A stretch of 64,000 bases of DNA from NCBI RefSeq assembly GCF_002086635.1, contig NZ_MVHD01000007.1, forward strand, positions 62,001 through 126,000. The letters run 5' to 3'. The notes under the pieces are model-generated. The model searched no databases. It had not been told where the DNA came from and saw only the letters and a program-made list of their open reading frames with translations. This DNA is from Mycobacterium alsense (GTDB lineage: Bacteria; Actinomycetota; Actinomycetes; Mycobacteriales; Mycobacteriaceae). A program made the translations under genes and the position numbers. Below are positions 55,001-63,619 of this stretch, in pieces. The stretch's first letter is position 1; the number at the start of each line of letters is the position of its first letter.

Positions 55001-56281
55001 GACTGCGAGCCCGACTACGACGACTCGGCGGCCAAGTGGCTGGCCGACGTCATCGCGGCCCTGACCCGCACACCCACCTCCGCGGGTCCGCAGGAAAGGG
55101 CGACGGCGCGCAAACCCGCGGTGGTCGCGGCGCCGCCGCGCCCGAGCGGGCCGGCCCCGAGCGCCTACAGCAAAAAGCGCCCGCTGATCACCGACCTGGC
55201 CCGCAACATCAGGCTGAGCCGGCCGGAGTCGGCAAAAGACGTGCGGCAGCTGGTGTTCAGCGTGCCGGAGGACACCGTGAGTTACGAGGCCGGCGACGCG
55301 CTGGGCGTGTGGCCGCGCAACAGCGACCAGCTGGTCGACGAGTGGCTGTCCGTGACCGGGCTGGACGCGCAGACCCCGGTCGAGGTCGGCGAGCACGGTC
55401 TGATGTCGCTGCGCTCCGCGTTGACCGAGCGGATCGAGATCGCCCACATCAGCCGGGATCTGGTGCGGTTCGTGCAGGAACGCACCGGCGATGGGGAGCT
55501 CGCGGAGCTGCTCAAGCCGGAAAACAAGGCCGCCCTGAGGGATTGGGCGTGGGGCCGCCAGTCCATCGACCTGCTGGCGCAGCGGTCGGTCTACGCGTCG
55601 GCCCACGAATGGGTGCGGGTCCTCAAACGCCTTCAGCCGCGGCTCTATTCGATTTCCTCGAGCCCGAAGGAATTCCCCGGGGAAGTCCACCTGACGGTCT
55701 CGCCGGTGCGCTACAACTTCCGGGGCGTGCCGCGGCGGGGGGTGTGTTCGACCTACCTCGCCGACCGCTCCCCCGGCGATCGGATCGCGGTCTATCTGCA
55801 GCCGTCGAGCAACTTCCGGCCGCCCAGCGATCCGCACACGCCGATGATCATGATCGGTCCGGGCACCGGGATCGCGCCCTTCCGCGGTTTCCTGCAGGAG
55901 CGGCGCGCGCTCGGTCACACCGGCCCCAACTGGCTGTTCTTCGGCGAGCAGCACGCCGCCACCGACTATTACTACCGCGACGAGATCGAGCAGATGCATG
56001 CCGACGGGTTGCTCACCGAGCTGGATCTGGCGTTCTCCCGGGACCAGCGCGACAAGGTCTACGTGCAGCACCTGATGCGCAGGCGCGGCGCGCAGCTGTG
56101 GCGCTGGCTGCAGGACGGGGCGCAGCTGTACGTGTGCGGTACCGCCGATCCCACGGCCAAGGACATCGACCGCGCCCTGTGCGACATCGCCGCCGAACAC
56201 GGCAGCCTCGACCCGGACGCCGCGACGGCCTACGTCCGGTCGTTGAGCGCCGACAAGCGCTACCACCGCGACGTTTACTGA
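52088..56281 (+). CDS. nasN: Assimilatory nitrate reductase fused to a diflavin reductase (NasN-like)
   Basis: The protein has 1397 residues; GTG 52088 follows GGAGGG. The N-terminal part (about 20-740) is a molybdopterin enzyme: a 4Fe-4S site with C24, C27, C31 and C65, and the Mo-ligand Cys158 in [10 protein letters not shown] flavodoxin domain follows (about 850-1000; [25 protein letters not shown]). Then come the FAD domain ([12 protein letters not shown]) and the NADPH domain ([30 protein letters not shown]), ending YHRDVY. NADPH electrons pass through FAD and FMN to reduce nitrate to nitrite in the cytoplasm. M. smegmatis has a known enzyme of this type. A GlnR box lies upstream. Confidence 0.93.
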   Translation: MTAEPAAAPGTSEFSDAGAVKTMCAYCGVGCGMLLQVATDPVSGRRRVAKALGNKQHPANFGRVCTKGATTADMLAAPGRMDSAYVRDDRGEPLQPVDTDTAITRCAKRLRAIIDEHGPDSFAMYVSGQMSIEAQYLANKLTKGFIGTNQIESNSRLCMASASSGYKLSLGADGPPGSYQDFDRADVFLVIGANMADCHPILFLRMMDRVKAGAKLIVVDPRRTATADKADLFLQIAPGSDLALLNGLLHLIVEDGHIDADFIAEFTEGWEVMPGFLQQYTPDAVSEITGIPPEDIRAAARMLGAADNFMSCWTMGLNQSTHGTWNTNAICNLHLATGAICKPGSGPFSLTGQPNAMGGREMGYLGPGLPGQRSVASADDREFVEDRWGVPRGTLRTEAGAATVDMFARMADGRIKACWIVCTNPVASVANRRTVLAGLERAELVIGQDAFLETETNQYADVLLPAALWAESQGVMVNSERTMTLFQPAVQAPGQALPDWQIIARIACEMGFSEAFSYDRAEDVFEEIKGFSNRKTGYDLRGVSYERLRRTPLQWPCPPEGARDRNPIRYVNDGVSQNRLVRGDGSVPRLAFPTPTGRAAFFARPHLPPDEMPDDDYPFLLNTGRLPHQWHTMTKTGKVAKLNKLNPGPFVEIHPDDADRLQVSDDDPVEIASRRGRAVLPAVVSDRVRPGNCFAPFHWNDAFGEYLSINAVTNDAVDPISSQPEFKACAVTLAKVAVSQPEETPAEGVTSPLDALAEILGVATQPAPEFDEPGRSYLAGMLTGLRSEAGRRAGGVPTLPATAPFDSSTRHWVDGLLAGLFSRIEAPRPIPAQAVNEPAAEPKPAPDRTPIVVLWASQTGNAEELAAEVAARLGEAGLPAALRGMDDFPVSELPAARELLLITSTTGDGDPPDNAAGLWRALTADGAPRLTATRYAVLALGDSNYDDFCGHGRRLDERLAELGATRLAARRDCEPDYDDSAAKWLADVIAALTRTPTSAGPQERATARKPAVVAAPPRPSGPAPSAYSKKRPLITDLARNIRLSRPESAKDVRQLVFSVPEDTVSYEAGDALGVWPRNSDQLVDEWLSVTGLDAQTPVEVGEHGLMSLRSALTERIEIAHISRDLVRFVQERTGDGELAELLKPENKAALRDWAWGRQSIDLLAQRSVYASAHEWVRVLKRLQPRLYSISSSPKEFPGEVHLTVSPVRYNFRGVPRRGVCSTYLADRSPGDRIAVYLQPSSNFRPPSDPHTPMIMIGPGTGIAPFRGFLQERRALGHTGPNWLFFGEQHAATDYYYRDEIEQMHADGLLTELDLAFSRDQRDKVYVQHLMRRRGAQLWRWLQDGAQLYVCGTADPTAKDIDRALCDIAAEHGSLDPDAATAYVRSLSADKRYHRDVY
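56021..56140 (+). repeat. Source copy of a 120-bp duplication (nitrate reductase 3' region)
   Basis: This part of the NADPH domain coding sequence is repeated at 56452-56571, with 92 of 120 bases identical without gaps and the first 60 bases 90% identical. Confidence 0.85.
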
Positions 56282-56307
56282 GGCGTGTGCCGCGCCCGGC
56301 GGGGCCC

Positions 56308-56345
56308 GTAATGCGACGGAAACGTCGCGCATCAACCGGCGAAAC
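56308..56345 (+). promoter_or_regulatory. Second GlnR-type box, upstream of a truncated reductase fragment
   Basis: Pentamers GTAAT, GAAAC, CATCA and GAAAC are again separated by exactly six bases, the same 38-bp layout as at 51995-52032. The sequence after it (ATTCAC, GCA) also resembles that after the first box. It lies 22 bp before an ATG at 56368. It looks like a copied promoter. Confidence 0.6.
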
Positions 56346-56367
56346 ATTCACTGCACAAGATCGGTTC

Positions 56368-56610
56368 ATGAAGACCGAGTGCCCGCTGCAGTGCCGGTTG
56401 CGACGAGACGCGGCGACCGGCCACGTCGTTTGGGCGGGGTTGCCCGCCAACCTCGATCTGGCGTTCTCCCGGGAGCACCGCGACGAGGTCTACGCGCAGC
56501 ACCTGTTGCGCGAGCAGGGCAGCCCGCTGCGGCGGTCGTCGGAGGGCCGCGCGCGGCTGTGCGTGTGTGAGATGGTCCTAGGTCACTCGACGACGACCGA
56601 GATGGTCTGA
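56368..56610 (+). pseudogene. Truncated duplicate of the diflavin reductase C-terminus
   Basis: An open frame of 80 residues begins at ATG 56368. From residue 29 it reads NLDLAFSREHRDEVYAQHLL, matching [20 protein letters not shown] of the nitrate reductase NADPH domain. The match ends near VCEM, before the PTAKD segment. The first 28 residues (MKTECPLQCRLRRDAATG...) have no counterpart there. It cannot hold a working domain. With the GlnR-type box upstream, it looks like the remnant of a second reductase gene after a large internal deletion, or a small unknown gene built from it. Its end overlaps the sulfur-fusion gene on the other strand by 28 bp. Confidence 0.6.
56452..56571 (+). repeat. 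Second copy of the 120-bp duplication
   Basis: This is the partner of 56021-56140, offset by 431 bp; 92 of 120 bases match. Similarity is strongest in the first half. Confidence 0.85.
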
Positions 56611-59339
56611 ATCGCGTTGCCGCCGTAGCCGAGGCGATTCCATTCGGGTTTCTCCGGCTGCGTGTGCCCGGCCCCGTCGGTGGCCCGCGCCCGCACGGTG
56701 CGAACCCCGCGGCCGTCGCAGCGGGTGATCAACTCCCACCACTGCCAGCTGTGGCGGCGGTATTCGCCGATCATGCGCGCGCGCTGCCACGGGCCCCCAC
56801 CGATCGAGACGTCGACGTGTTCGACGGGCGCGGCGCCCGACCACGCGACGCCGCGGACCACGAACTCCCCGGACGGCACCGACGCGCTGTCGACGGGTTG
56901 GGCGATCAACGCGCGCACTCGCTGCAGGCGGACGGGCTCGCGGACAACCGCCCCGTCACGCTCCCATTCGAAGCGGTAGCGCCGGGTCTGGAAGAAGCCG
57001 TCGAACGGGCGGTCGATGACCTCGATGTCGGTGAGCCACTTGACCGACGCGACCGAGTACCAGCCGGGAACGATCAGCCGGACGGGGCGGCCGTGCTGCA
57101 GCGGCAGCGGCTCCCCGTTCATCGCGAAGGCGACGAGCGCCTCCGAGGCGAGCGCGTCGGCCACCGACAGCGCGCGCTCGAACCGCACGGGGGCTACCGC
57201 GCCGTCCACCAGCCCCGCGTCGGCGCCGCGGAATACGACATCGTGTGCCCCCGCGGTCAGCCCGGCGCGCTCCAGGATTGCCGCCAGTGGGACACCGGTC
57301 CATTCGGCGGTGCTGGCCGCCCCGTAGCGCCACCGCTCACCGGCGACGGGCGGGTCGAACTGGCTTCGGCCGTTGCCCGCGCATTCCAGCGTGGCGATGA
57401 GCGACTGTGCCGGCAGGTTGTTCAGGTCGCGCAGGCCCAGCCGCAACGGCCGCCGCACCGCCCCGGTGACCGCCAACTCGTGCCGCTCGGGATCCAGCAC
57501 CGGGGTGGCGAAGTGGTTGCGGACATAAAAATGGTCGGCGGGCATCACGACACCGCCGACCAGTTCTTGCAGTGAGGTCTCACAGTTCAGCGGGTCCTCC
57601 TGGTGCACCACGAGTCCCGAGCCCCCGCCCCGGTTCACGACCGGCAATCCGGCCGCCGCCCACGCGCACATCCCACCCGCCAGGTTCACCGCGTCGAAGC
57701 CCGCCTCCCGCAGCGACGTGGCCACCGCCGCGGAGCGCCCGCCGGACCGGCACACCACCACGATTCGCCGGTCGCGGGGCAATTCGTTTTGTCGATCGCG
57801 CACGCGTCCGACCGGCATCAGGATCGCGGTCGGCGCGTGCTCGGTACACCATTCGTCCGGTTCTCGGACGTCGAGCAGCAGCGCCCCGTCGTCCACCATC
57901 GCCTTGGCGGCGCGGGGGCCGACCTGCGGTGTGCCGCCGGCGCTCTCGGCCGCGTTGCCGCCCGAGGACGGCAGGCCGGCACCCTGCCAGGCCGCAAAGC
58001 CCCCGATCACGTCCGAGACGTCGGCGAACCCCGACGCCCGAAGCGCGCTCGCGGCGATCATCGACCGATAGCCGCTGGCGCAGTAAACGACCACCGGTTC
58101 CGCCGGATCCAGATCCCCCAGCGACCCCGTGAGGGCAGGAAGGGGAACACAGTGCGCCCCGGGGATGGTTCCCCGCGCCGTCTCCTGCGGGCCCCGCACG
58201 TCCACGAGCTGCAACCGCGGCTCCAGGCCGCGCAACTCGGCGAGCTGCTCGATGGTCAGCCGTGCGGATGCCTCGACGAGCTCGGGTCGTTGCGCGAGAA
58301 CCTGCGCGAGGTCGCGCAATTGGCCGACGACGCGGTCGAGACCGACGCGGGCGAGGCGGATCTTGGATTCGCAGGCCAGCGCGTCGTCGCCGACCAGGAC
58401 GATGTCGCGCTCCGGCGACAACACGTTGCCGGCCCACTCTGCGAAGCGCCCCCGCAGCCCGACGTTGACCGCACCGCGCAGATGTCCGCACGCGTAGTCG
58501 TCCGGCTCCCTGCTGTCCAGCAGGACAGCGCCGGCTTGGGAGCGTTCGCGCACGTCGCCGATGTCCAGCAGCGGCACCGGGTTTGCGTCCAGCAGCGGCC
58601 GCCGCTCGCGATTGCGGTGTGCCGCGAACGCGAAGTAGCGCGGCCGCACCGGCTGCCCCTCGGTGACCGCGGCGACGAACTGGTCCACGTCGCGGGTCAT
58701 CAGCGCATAGTTGGTCCGGCGCTGCTCACCGATCGTCGAGCTGGTCTCGTTCGAAAGTTGCTTGCCGCAGCTGGATCCGGCGCCGTGGGCAGGAAACACC
58801 CGCGTGGGGTCGGGCAGGTTCAGCAGCTTGGCGTGCAGCGACCCGTAGAGCGTCGCTGCCAGCGCGTCCGCCGAGTAGCCGGCGGCCACGTACAGGTCCG
58901 GGCGGCCCACGTCGCCGACGAACAGCGTGTCGCCGGTGAGCACGCCGTAGGGGATTTCGTCGTCGGCGCGCTCGTAGACCACGATGCAGATCGACTCCGG
59001 GGTGTGGCCGGGTGTGGCCAGGATCTCCAAGGTCACTTCGCCCAGCGAGATCCGCTGCCCGTCGCGCAGCGGCTCGATCGGGAACTCGACGTCGGCGCCC
59101 TCGCCGAAGGAGATCGGTGCGCCGGTGGCGGCCGCCAGCTCCAGATGCCCGCTCAAAAAGTCCGCGTGGATGTGGGTTTCGATGACCCGCTCGATGCGCA
59201 GCCCCCGCTGGGCCGCCTCGCCGAGGTAGTCCTCGACGTCGCGCCGCGGGTCGACGACGACCGCGCGCCCGGTGGTCTCGTCCCCGATCAGATACGAGGC
59301 GTGCGACAAACAGTCCAGATAGTGCTGCGTGAAGATCAT
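56583..59339 (-). CDS. Persulfide dioxygenase - triple rhodanese - sulfite oxidase fusion
   Basis: The protein has 918 residues; GGAAAGGAAG precedes ATG 59339. Residues 1-240 are a metallo-beta-lactamase-type persulfide dioxygenase (H56-x-H58-x-D60, H112, D137, H185). Rhodanese 1 (about 255-350) lacks the active Cys. Rhodanese 2 (about 362-457) has C420 in VYCASGYRS. Rhodanese 3 (about 473-567) has C530 in VCRSGGRS. Residues 575-780 form a sulfite oxidase Mo domain with C653 in LECAGNGR, and 780-918 its dimerisation domain. The first three modules match the order of S. aureus CstB. The chain could convert persulfide or thiosulfate sulfur through sulfite to sulfate. No signal peptide is seen. 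Confidence 0.9.
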   Translation of the reverse strand: MIFTQHYLDCLSHASYLIGDETTGRAVVVDPRRDVEDYLGEAAQRGLRIERVIETHIHADFLSGHLELAAATGAPISFGEGADVEFPIEPLRDGQRISLGEVTLEILATPGHTPESICIVVYERADDEIPYGVLTGDTLFVGDVGRPDLYVAAGYSADALAATLYGSLHAKLLNLPDPTRVFPAHGAGSSCGKQLSNETSSTIGEQRRTNYALMTRDVDQFVAAVTEGQPVRPRYFAFAAHRNRERRPLLDANPVPLLDIGDVRERSQAGAVLLDSREPDDYACGHLRGAVNVGLRGRFAEWAGNVLSPERDIVLVGDDALACESKIRLARVGLDRVVGQLRDLAQVLAQRPELVEASARLTIEQLAELRGLEPRLQLVDVRGPQETARGTIPGAHCVPLPALTGSLGDLDPAEPVVVYCASGYRSMIAASALRASGFADVSDVIGGFAAWQGAGLPSSGGNAAESAGGTPQVGPRAAKAMVDDGALLLDVREPDEWCTEHAPTAILMPVGRVRDRQNELPRDRRIVVVCRSGGRSAAVATSLREAGFDAVNLAGGMCAWAAAGLPVVNRGGGSGLVVHQEDPLNCETSLQELVGGVVMPADHFYVRNHFATPVLDPERHELAVTGAVRRPLRLGLRDLNNLPAQSLIATLECAGNGRSQFDPPVAGERWRYGAASTAEWTGVPLAAILERAGLTAGAHDVVFRGADAGLVDGAVAPVRFERALSVADALASEALVAFAMNGEPLPLQHGRPVRLIVPGWYSVASVKWLTDIEVIDRPFDGFFQTRRYRFEWERDGAVVREPVRLQRVRALIAQPVDSASVPSGEFVVRGVAWSGAAPVEHVDVSIGGGPWQRARMIGEYRRHSWQWWELITRCDGRGVRTVRARATDGAGHTQPEKPEWNRLGYGGNAIQTISVVVE

Positions 59340-59357
59340 CGCGGCTTCCTTTCCGTG

Positions 59358-59861
59358 TCACCGGCTAGGCGGGGCCGGTTGCCCGTATACCGCCACCACC
59401 ACGGTGCGGTCCAAACTGTTCTCCGACCACACCCCGATGGCGGTGTTGGCGCAGTCGCGGATGATCGCCATGTCGTCGGGGTTGGAGTACCACTGGTTGA
59501 CCAGTTCGAGGCTGCTGATGGACATGGCGGGGTTGATCGCCACGGTCTCGGCGGCCTTGCCGTGAAAGCCGGCGGCGTTGGCGCGGTCCTGCGGCGTCGA
59601 TCCGTCGGAGCCCGTGTCGCCGTTGATGTTCCGATTGGCCAGCATGTCGTCGGCGTGCCATTCGGCGGCCAGCGTCAGCGCGTTGTCCCGGACGACGTCG
59701 TTGGTGCAGCCGGCCTGGTGCTGCAGGGTGTAGACGGCGGAGACGACGGCGCTGTTGAGCCGCTTGTTGTCGGCCTGGGCGGCGGGGGGCGCCCCCGCCA
59801 CCGCCGTCCACAGGACCACGGCGACCGCCGGCGCGCCGCGGCCGCCCATCCCCACGCTCAT
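59358..59861 (-). CDS. Secreted CAP-domain (SCP-like) protein
   Basis: The protein has 167 residues from ATG 59861, with GGGAGG upstream. A signal peptide ends near AAQA. The CAP-like domain includes LTLAAEWHADDMLANRNING, SLELVNQWYSNPDDMAIIRD and a C-terminal strand TVVVAVYGQPAP. It is exported; the function of bacterial CAP proteins is mostly unknown. It lies 12 bp after the Mce-associated gene and may be the last gene of the mce operon. The sulfur-fusion gene follows after 18 bp. Confidence 0.8.
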   Translation of the reverse strand: MSVGMGGRGAPAVAVVLWTAVAGAPPAAQADNKRLNSAVVSAVYTLQHQAGCTNDVVRDNALTLAAEWHADDMLANRNINGDTGSDGSTPQDRANAAGFHGKAAETVAINPAMSISSLELVNQWYSNPDDMAIIRDCANTAIGVWSENSLDRTVVVAVYGQPAPPSR

Positions 59862-59872
59862 GGCGCCTCCCG

Positions 59873-60451
59873 TCACACCGGATCGAAATGCGAAACCAGC
59901 CATCGTCCCCGCACCTTGTCCAGCGACACCCGGATGACGGGCCGGGTGTCGGTGGGCGCGCCGTCCCCGACGGTCACGGTTTGGTTGACGAACAGCAGGA
60001 CCACGGCGTGGTCGTGGGTCGCCGAAACCGACGCCGCCGCAGTCACTTTGGCGACCGCCGACACGTGCTTTTCCTTCGCGCCGGGGATGACGACCTCGCG
60101 GGTCAGCGTGGTGTAGGCGTCCTTGAAGTCGCCGGTCAGGCGCTCGCGGGCCCCGGCGAGCTCCCTTTCCGCCGAGTCGGCCCGGTAGGACAACAGGGCG
60201 ACCGCGTCGTCCCTGGCCGCCCGCACCGACTCGGTGCGGGCCCGGTCGAGCTCGTCGGTGGGCCCGCCCACCCACGCGAGGTAGCCCGACGCCAGCGCCA
60301 GCAGCAGGGCCAGCGCGGGCAGCACGCCATACGCGAGCACCCGCGTCCAGGGGATCGGTCGCCGTTTCCGCGTCGCGTCCGGCCGCGCGTCGGCGGCCCG
60401 CTCGCCGGCATCGGCTTCGGGCTTGTCGATCGTGTCGCTGAGTATCGTCAT
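59873..60451 (-). CDS. Mce-associated membrane protein
   Basis: The protein has 192 residues from ATG 60451, overlapping the upstream stop by 4 bp. One transmembrane helix (LAYGVLPALALLLALASGYL) follows a charged N-terminus. An extracytoplasmic domain then resembles the small Mce-associated proteins coded at the ends of mce operons (GDFKDAYTTLTREVVIPGAK, RWLVSHFDPV). These are thought to stabilise the Mce lipid-uptake complex. Confidence 0.85.
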   Translation of the reverse strand: MTILSDTIDKPEADAGERAADARPDATRKRRPIPWTRVLAYGVLPALALLLALASGYLAWVGGPTDELDRARTESVRAARDDAVALLSYRADSAERELAGARERLTGDFKDAYTTLTREVVIPGAKEKHVSAVAKVTAAASVSATHDHAVVLLFVNQTVTVGDGAPTDTRPVIRVSLDKVRGRWLVSHFDPV

Positions 60452-61002
60452 GGCACGAACACCACGTTGGACACCTTGGCGTCGTCGCCGACCGCCCGCA
60501 TTTCGATGCGCATCCGCCATTCCCGCGGCGCCTCCTCACCGCCGGCGGTGCGCGACTTCACGGCCACGGCCACCAGAACCTGGGCCGCGTCGCCGCGCTG
60601 AGATTCCAGCCCGGCATCGGTGACCGTGCCTTCGGATTTCGACTGCGCCGCCTTGACGACGTCGATGAACGGCTTGGACCGCTGCGCGAAGTCGTCCCGG
60701 AATTCCCCGGTGGCCGAATCGAGGATCCGCCGCACATCGGCGTCGACGTGGGTGTAGTCGATTGTCGTGAGGTTCACCGCGGCCTGGCGTGCGCTGTGGA
60801 CGAACAGATCGCGCCGAGACTGGGCCTCGTGCCTCTCGTAGGCCCGGGAGCCGAGCCAGCCGACCAGCCCGGCCAGCGTGGCCACGGCCAGGCCGCCGAC
60901 GACCAGCGCCCACGCGGTGCGCGAAAGCCGCGGACGGGCGGTCCGCCGGCGAACCCGGCCGACTTGTTCTGCAGCATCGGGGGTTTCGGGCTCTTTGGAC
61001 AC
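60448..61002 (-). CDS. Mce-associated membrane protein
   Basis: The protein has 184 residues from GTG 61002, with AAGGAG five bases upstream; longer frames overlap mceF. It has one transmembrane helix (TAWALVVGGLAVATLAGLVG) and a domain like that of the next gene (ILDSATGEFRDDFAQRSKPF). It is probably a paralogue acting with the same Mce complex. It follows mceF by 13 bp and overlaps the next gene by 4 bp. Confidence 0.85.
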   Translation of the reverse strand: MSKEPETPDAAEQVGRVRRRTARPRLSRTAWALVVGGLAVATLAGLVGWLGSRAYERHEAQSRRDLFVHSARQAAVNLTTIDYTHVDADVRRILDSATGEFRDDFAQRSKPFIDVVKAAQSKSEGTVTDAGLESQRGDAAQVLVAVAVKSRTAGGEEAPREWRMRIEMRAVGDDAKVSNVVFVP

Positions 61003-61015
61003 GATTGCTCCTTGA

Positions 61016-62485
61016 CTACGGCGGTGGAATGAGAAGTGACTGCCAGTTCTTGGCGCGCGGGTGCGCGAGGTCGGCATCGGTGTAGCGGCGCCCGTCGGGG
61101 CCCACGTAGTCACCGGTCGCCGGGTCGTAGGTCGCGACGGCGAGCGGCGGGGCCGGCGGCGCGGTGCCCCGTGGCGGTGGGAGCCGAGGGTCCCGCCCCG
61201 GCGGGTACTGCGGCACGCCCTGCCCGGTCGTGGTGGCGTTCGGGTCGCCCTTCCAGTTGTAGCCGTCGTTGAGCGGCACGTAGTCCTCGTCGCTTTCGCA
61301 CAGCTCGACGGTCGGTGCCCGCTTCCACGGCTTCGTCTCGCACGGAATGTTGCGCACCCCACGAACATTGAGCTCCGAGTCCTGCGGCAGCCGGCAGTAC
61401 AGGTCCGCCGCAGGGCGGTCCGGGGCGTCGACGCTGGCCGGCGAGCGGCGCTGCGTCGGCGGCAGGTAGCCGGTGGTGCAGGGCGGCGGCAGGTTCATGT
61501 TGAGGTTGAAGTCCAACTGCGCCCCGCGGTACTCCTGTTTGGTGTTCGAGCTGGGCACGACGATCGCGGCCATCGCCGCGATGCCCTGCGGTAACAGCAC
61601 CAGCAGTTGTTCGATGTCGTGGCGGTAGACGACGGCGATGTCACCGAGGCTCACCAGGTTGGCGAACAGGACCGGAACGGCCGGCGTCACCCGGTCCAGC
61701 AGCGCGCGCCCCTCCTCCATCCCGGAGCTGCCCTGCGTCAACAGGTCTCGCACCGCGGCGTCCTGGGCCTTGAATTGCGCCATGATGGCCGCGGTCCGAC
61801 CGGCCCAGGTGGCGATCGCCTGCGACGTCTGCACCTGGGAGTCGAGGACCGGCGGCGACTGGTCGATCAGCGCGGCCAGCGGGTCGACGGTGCGACCCCC
61901 CGCGATGGCCAGCGCGGTCGACCCGTCGACGATTCGGGACAGTTCGGGCCCGAGGCCGGCGACCGCGCGGTTGGTCTCGTCGATGACCGTGCGCAGGTTG
62001 TCGCGCGGAATCGCCTGCAGCGCACGGTTGGTCAGGTCGAGCAGGCGCCCGATGTCGACGGGCACGTCGACGCGGCCGGCGGGGATGACGTCGCCCGCCC
62101 GAAGCGCCCGGGCGTGGTCGCCGACCTTGCCGGGCTGCGGGGTCAGCTCGATGTATTGCTCGCCGATCGCCGACCGGCTGTGCACCGACGCCTGGACGTC
62201 GGACGGCACCTCGACGGCCGACCGCAGGGCCAGGACCGCGCGCACCCCGGTGGCGGTGACGTCGACGGACTTGACCTGGCCCACGTCGGTGCCGCGGTAG
62301 GTGACCACCGACGTCTGGTAGAGCCCGCCCGACTGGGGCAGGTCGACGGTGACGGTGTACTCCCCGATCCCGAACACCGTCGCGGGCAGCTTCATGTAGT
62401 TGAACGCCATTGCGCCACAGGACAACACCGTCACCAGCGACAAGGCGGCCAGCTGGATCCAGGTCCTGCGGTGCAGGCGCAGCAT
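61016..62485 (-). CDS. mceF: MCE family protein MceF
   Basis: The protein has 489 residues. An N-terminal membrane anchor (WIQLAALSLVTVLSCGAM) precedes the MCE domain (about 40-120; YTVTVDLPQSGGLYQTSVVT, RGTDVGQVKSVDVTATG). A helical coiled region and a Pro-rich C-terminal tail ending with GPDGRRYTDADL follow, as in other MceF proteins. It is a subunit of the lipid-importing Mce tunnel. Its ATG directly follows the mceE stop codon. Confidence 0.92.
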   Translation of the reverse strand: MLRLHRRTWIQLAALSLVTVLSCGAMAFNYMKLPATVFGIGEYTVTVDLPQSGGLYQTSVVTYRGTDVGQVKSVDVTATGVRAVLALRSAVEVPSDVQASVHSRSAIGEQYIELTPQPGKVGDHARALRAGDVIPAGRVDVPVDIGRLLDLTNRALQAIPRDNLRTVIDETNRAVAGLGPELSRIVDGSTALAIAGGRTVDPLAALIDQSPPVLDSQVQTSQAIATWAGRTAAIMAQFKAQDAAVRDLLTQGSSGMEEGRALLDRVTPAVPVLFANLVSLGDIAVVYRHDIEQLLVLLPQGIAAMAAIVVPSSNTKQEYRGAQLDFNLNMNLPPPCTTGYLPPTQRRSPASVDAPDRPAADLYCRLPQDSELNVRGVRNIPCETKPWKRAPTVELCESDEDYVPLNDGYNWKGDPNATTTGQGVPQYPPGRDPRLPPPRGTAPPAPPLAVATYDPATGDYVGPDGRRYTDADLAHPRAKNWQSLLIPPP

Positions 62486-63619
62486 TCAGTACCCCCCGTC
62501 GTGGTACGGAAAGGTCAGCGGGTTTCCGGCGGTGGCCGGGCTCGGCTGCATGCCGATCGTGCGGCCCCACTGCAGCTCGAGTCGCGTGAGGTTGCCCTCC
62601 CAACGCGACCCGGTGAACAGCCCCTGGTCGATCCGGCTCAACGTCAAGTCGACGACCAGCGTGAGATTGGCGTAGTCCCCGCGGAACCAATTGCGCGCGG
62701 TCGACGCCGGCCAGGGATAGGCCACCAGGCCGTCCAGCCCCCGGGTGAGGGCGGGTCCGGCGTCGGCGAGCGACCGCAGCACCGGTGCGATGTTGCGCAG
62801 GTTGTTCACCAGCGATTCCCTGCTCTGGTGGATGGTGTCGGCGGCGAGCGCGCTGAACTTGCCCAGCTGATCGATCGCGTCGGCGATCGTGGTGCGCTCC
62901 TGCGCAAGCACCGCAAGCGCTTTGGGCACGGTCGTCAGCGCCTTGTCGACGACCGGGTCCTTTTCGGCCACCTGGCCCGCCAGCGAGTTGAGGTTCTCGG
63001 CGGCGGCGATGATGTCGTCGGTCTGGTCGTTGGTGCGCGCGATGAACTCGTCCAGCTGGCCCAGCAGGCTGCGCATGTCGTTCTCGCGGCCGGCGAAGGC
63101 CTTGGCGATCGCCTGGTTGATCTCCTGCAACTGCGCGATTCCGCCGCCGTTGAGCAGGATCGACACCGAGGCCAGCGTCTGTTCGGTGCTCGGGTACATG
63201 CTCGCGCGTGACAGGGGGATGACCGAGCCGTCGTTGAGTTGGCCGGCCGGCGGCTCGTCCTTGGGCGGGGCGAGCTCGATGTGCATCGACCCGAGCAGGC
63301 TGGTCTGGCCGAGCTTGGCGGTGGAATTGGCCGGCAGGCGAACGTCGCCGTTGATGCGCATCGTGACCAGCGCGTGCCAGTCCTGCAGCTCGATCTTGGT
63401 GACGTTGCCGACGTTGACGTCGTCGACGCGAACGCGGGTGTTCTCCTGAATGGTTACCACGTCCGGCATTTGGGCCTGGATCGTGTAGGAGCCCGGCCCG
63501 CCGCCCGCGGTGCCGGGCAGGGTGAATGAGTTCAGGCCCCGCCACTCGCATGCCGGTAGCGCGGCGATGCACACCGCACCGAGCGCCGCGGCGAGCGCAC
63601 GCCTTGCGGGGGACCTCAT
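62486..63619 (-). CDS. mceE: MCE family lipoprotein MceE
   Basis: The protein has 377 residues from ATG 63619. The signal peptide ends in the lipobox AALPAC, so it is lipid-anchored, as mceE products are. The MCE domain starts at YTIQAQMPDVVTIQENTRVR, and a long helical part follows. It overlaps mceD by 4 bp and joins mceF without a gap. It would form part of the hetero-hexameric Mce channel. Confidence 0.92.
   Translation of the reverse strand: MRSPARRALAAALGAVCIAALPACEWRGLNSFTLPGTAGGGPGSYTIQAQMPDVVTIQENTRVRVDDVNVGNVTKIELQDWHALVTMRINGDVRLPANSTAKLGQTSLLGSMHIELAPPKDEPPAGQLNDGSVIPLSRASMYPSTEQTLASVSILLNGGGIAQLQEINQAIAKAFAGRENDMRSLLGQLDEFIARTNDQTDDIIAAAENLNSLAGQVAEKDPVVDKALTTVPKALAVLAQERTTIADAIDQLGKFSALAADTIHQSRESLVNNLRNIAPVLRSLADAGPALTRGLDGLVAYPWPASTARNWFRGDYANLTLVVDLTLSRIDQGLFTGSRWEGNLTRLELQWGRTIGMQPSPATAGNPLTFPYHDGGY

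Noticed and set aside
53749..56610. 953-codon open frame on the plus strand
   Set aside because: Most of it is a shifted-frame shadow of the nitrate reductase. Only its last 80 codons (56368-56610) are kept, because they match the reductase in its own frame.
57580..60116. Long open frames on both strands around the sulfur-fusion gene
   Set aside because: They are shadows of the fusion gene; the fusion alone shows recognisable motifs throughout.
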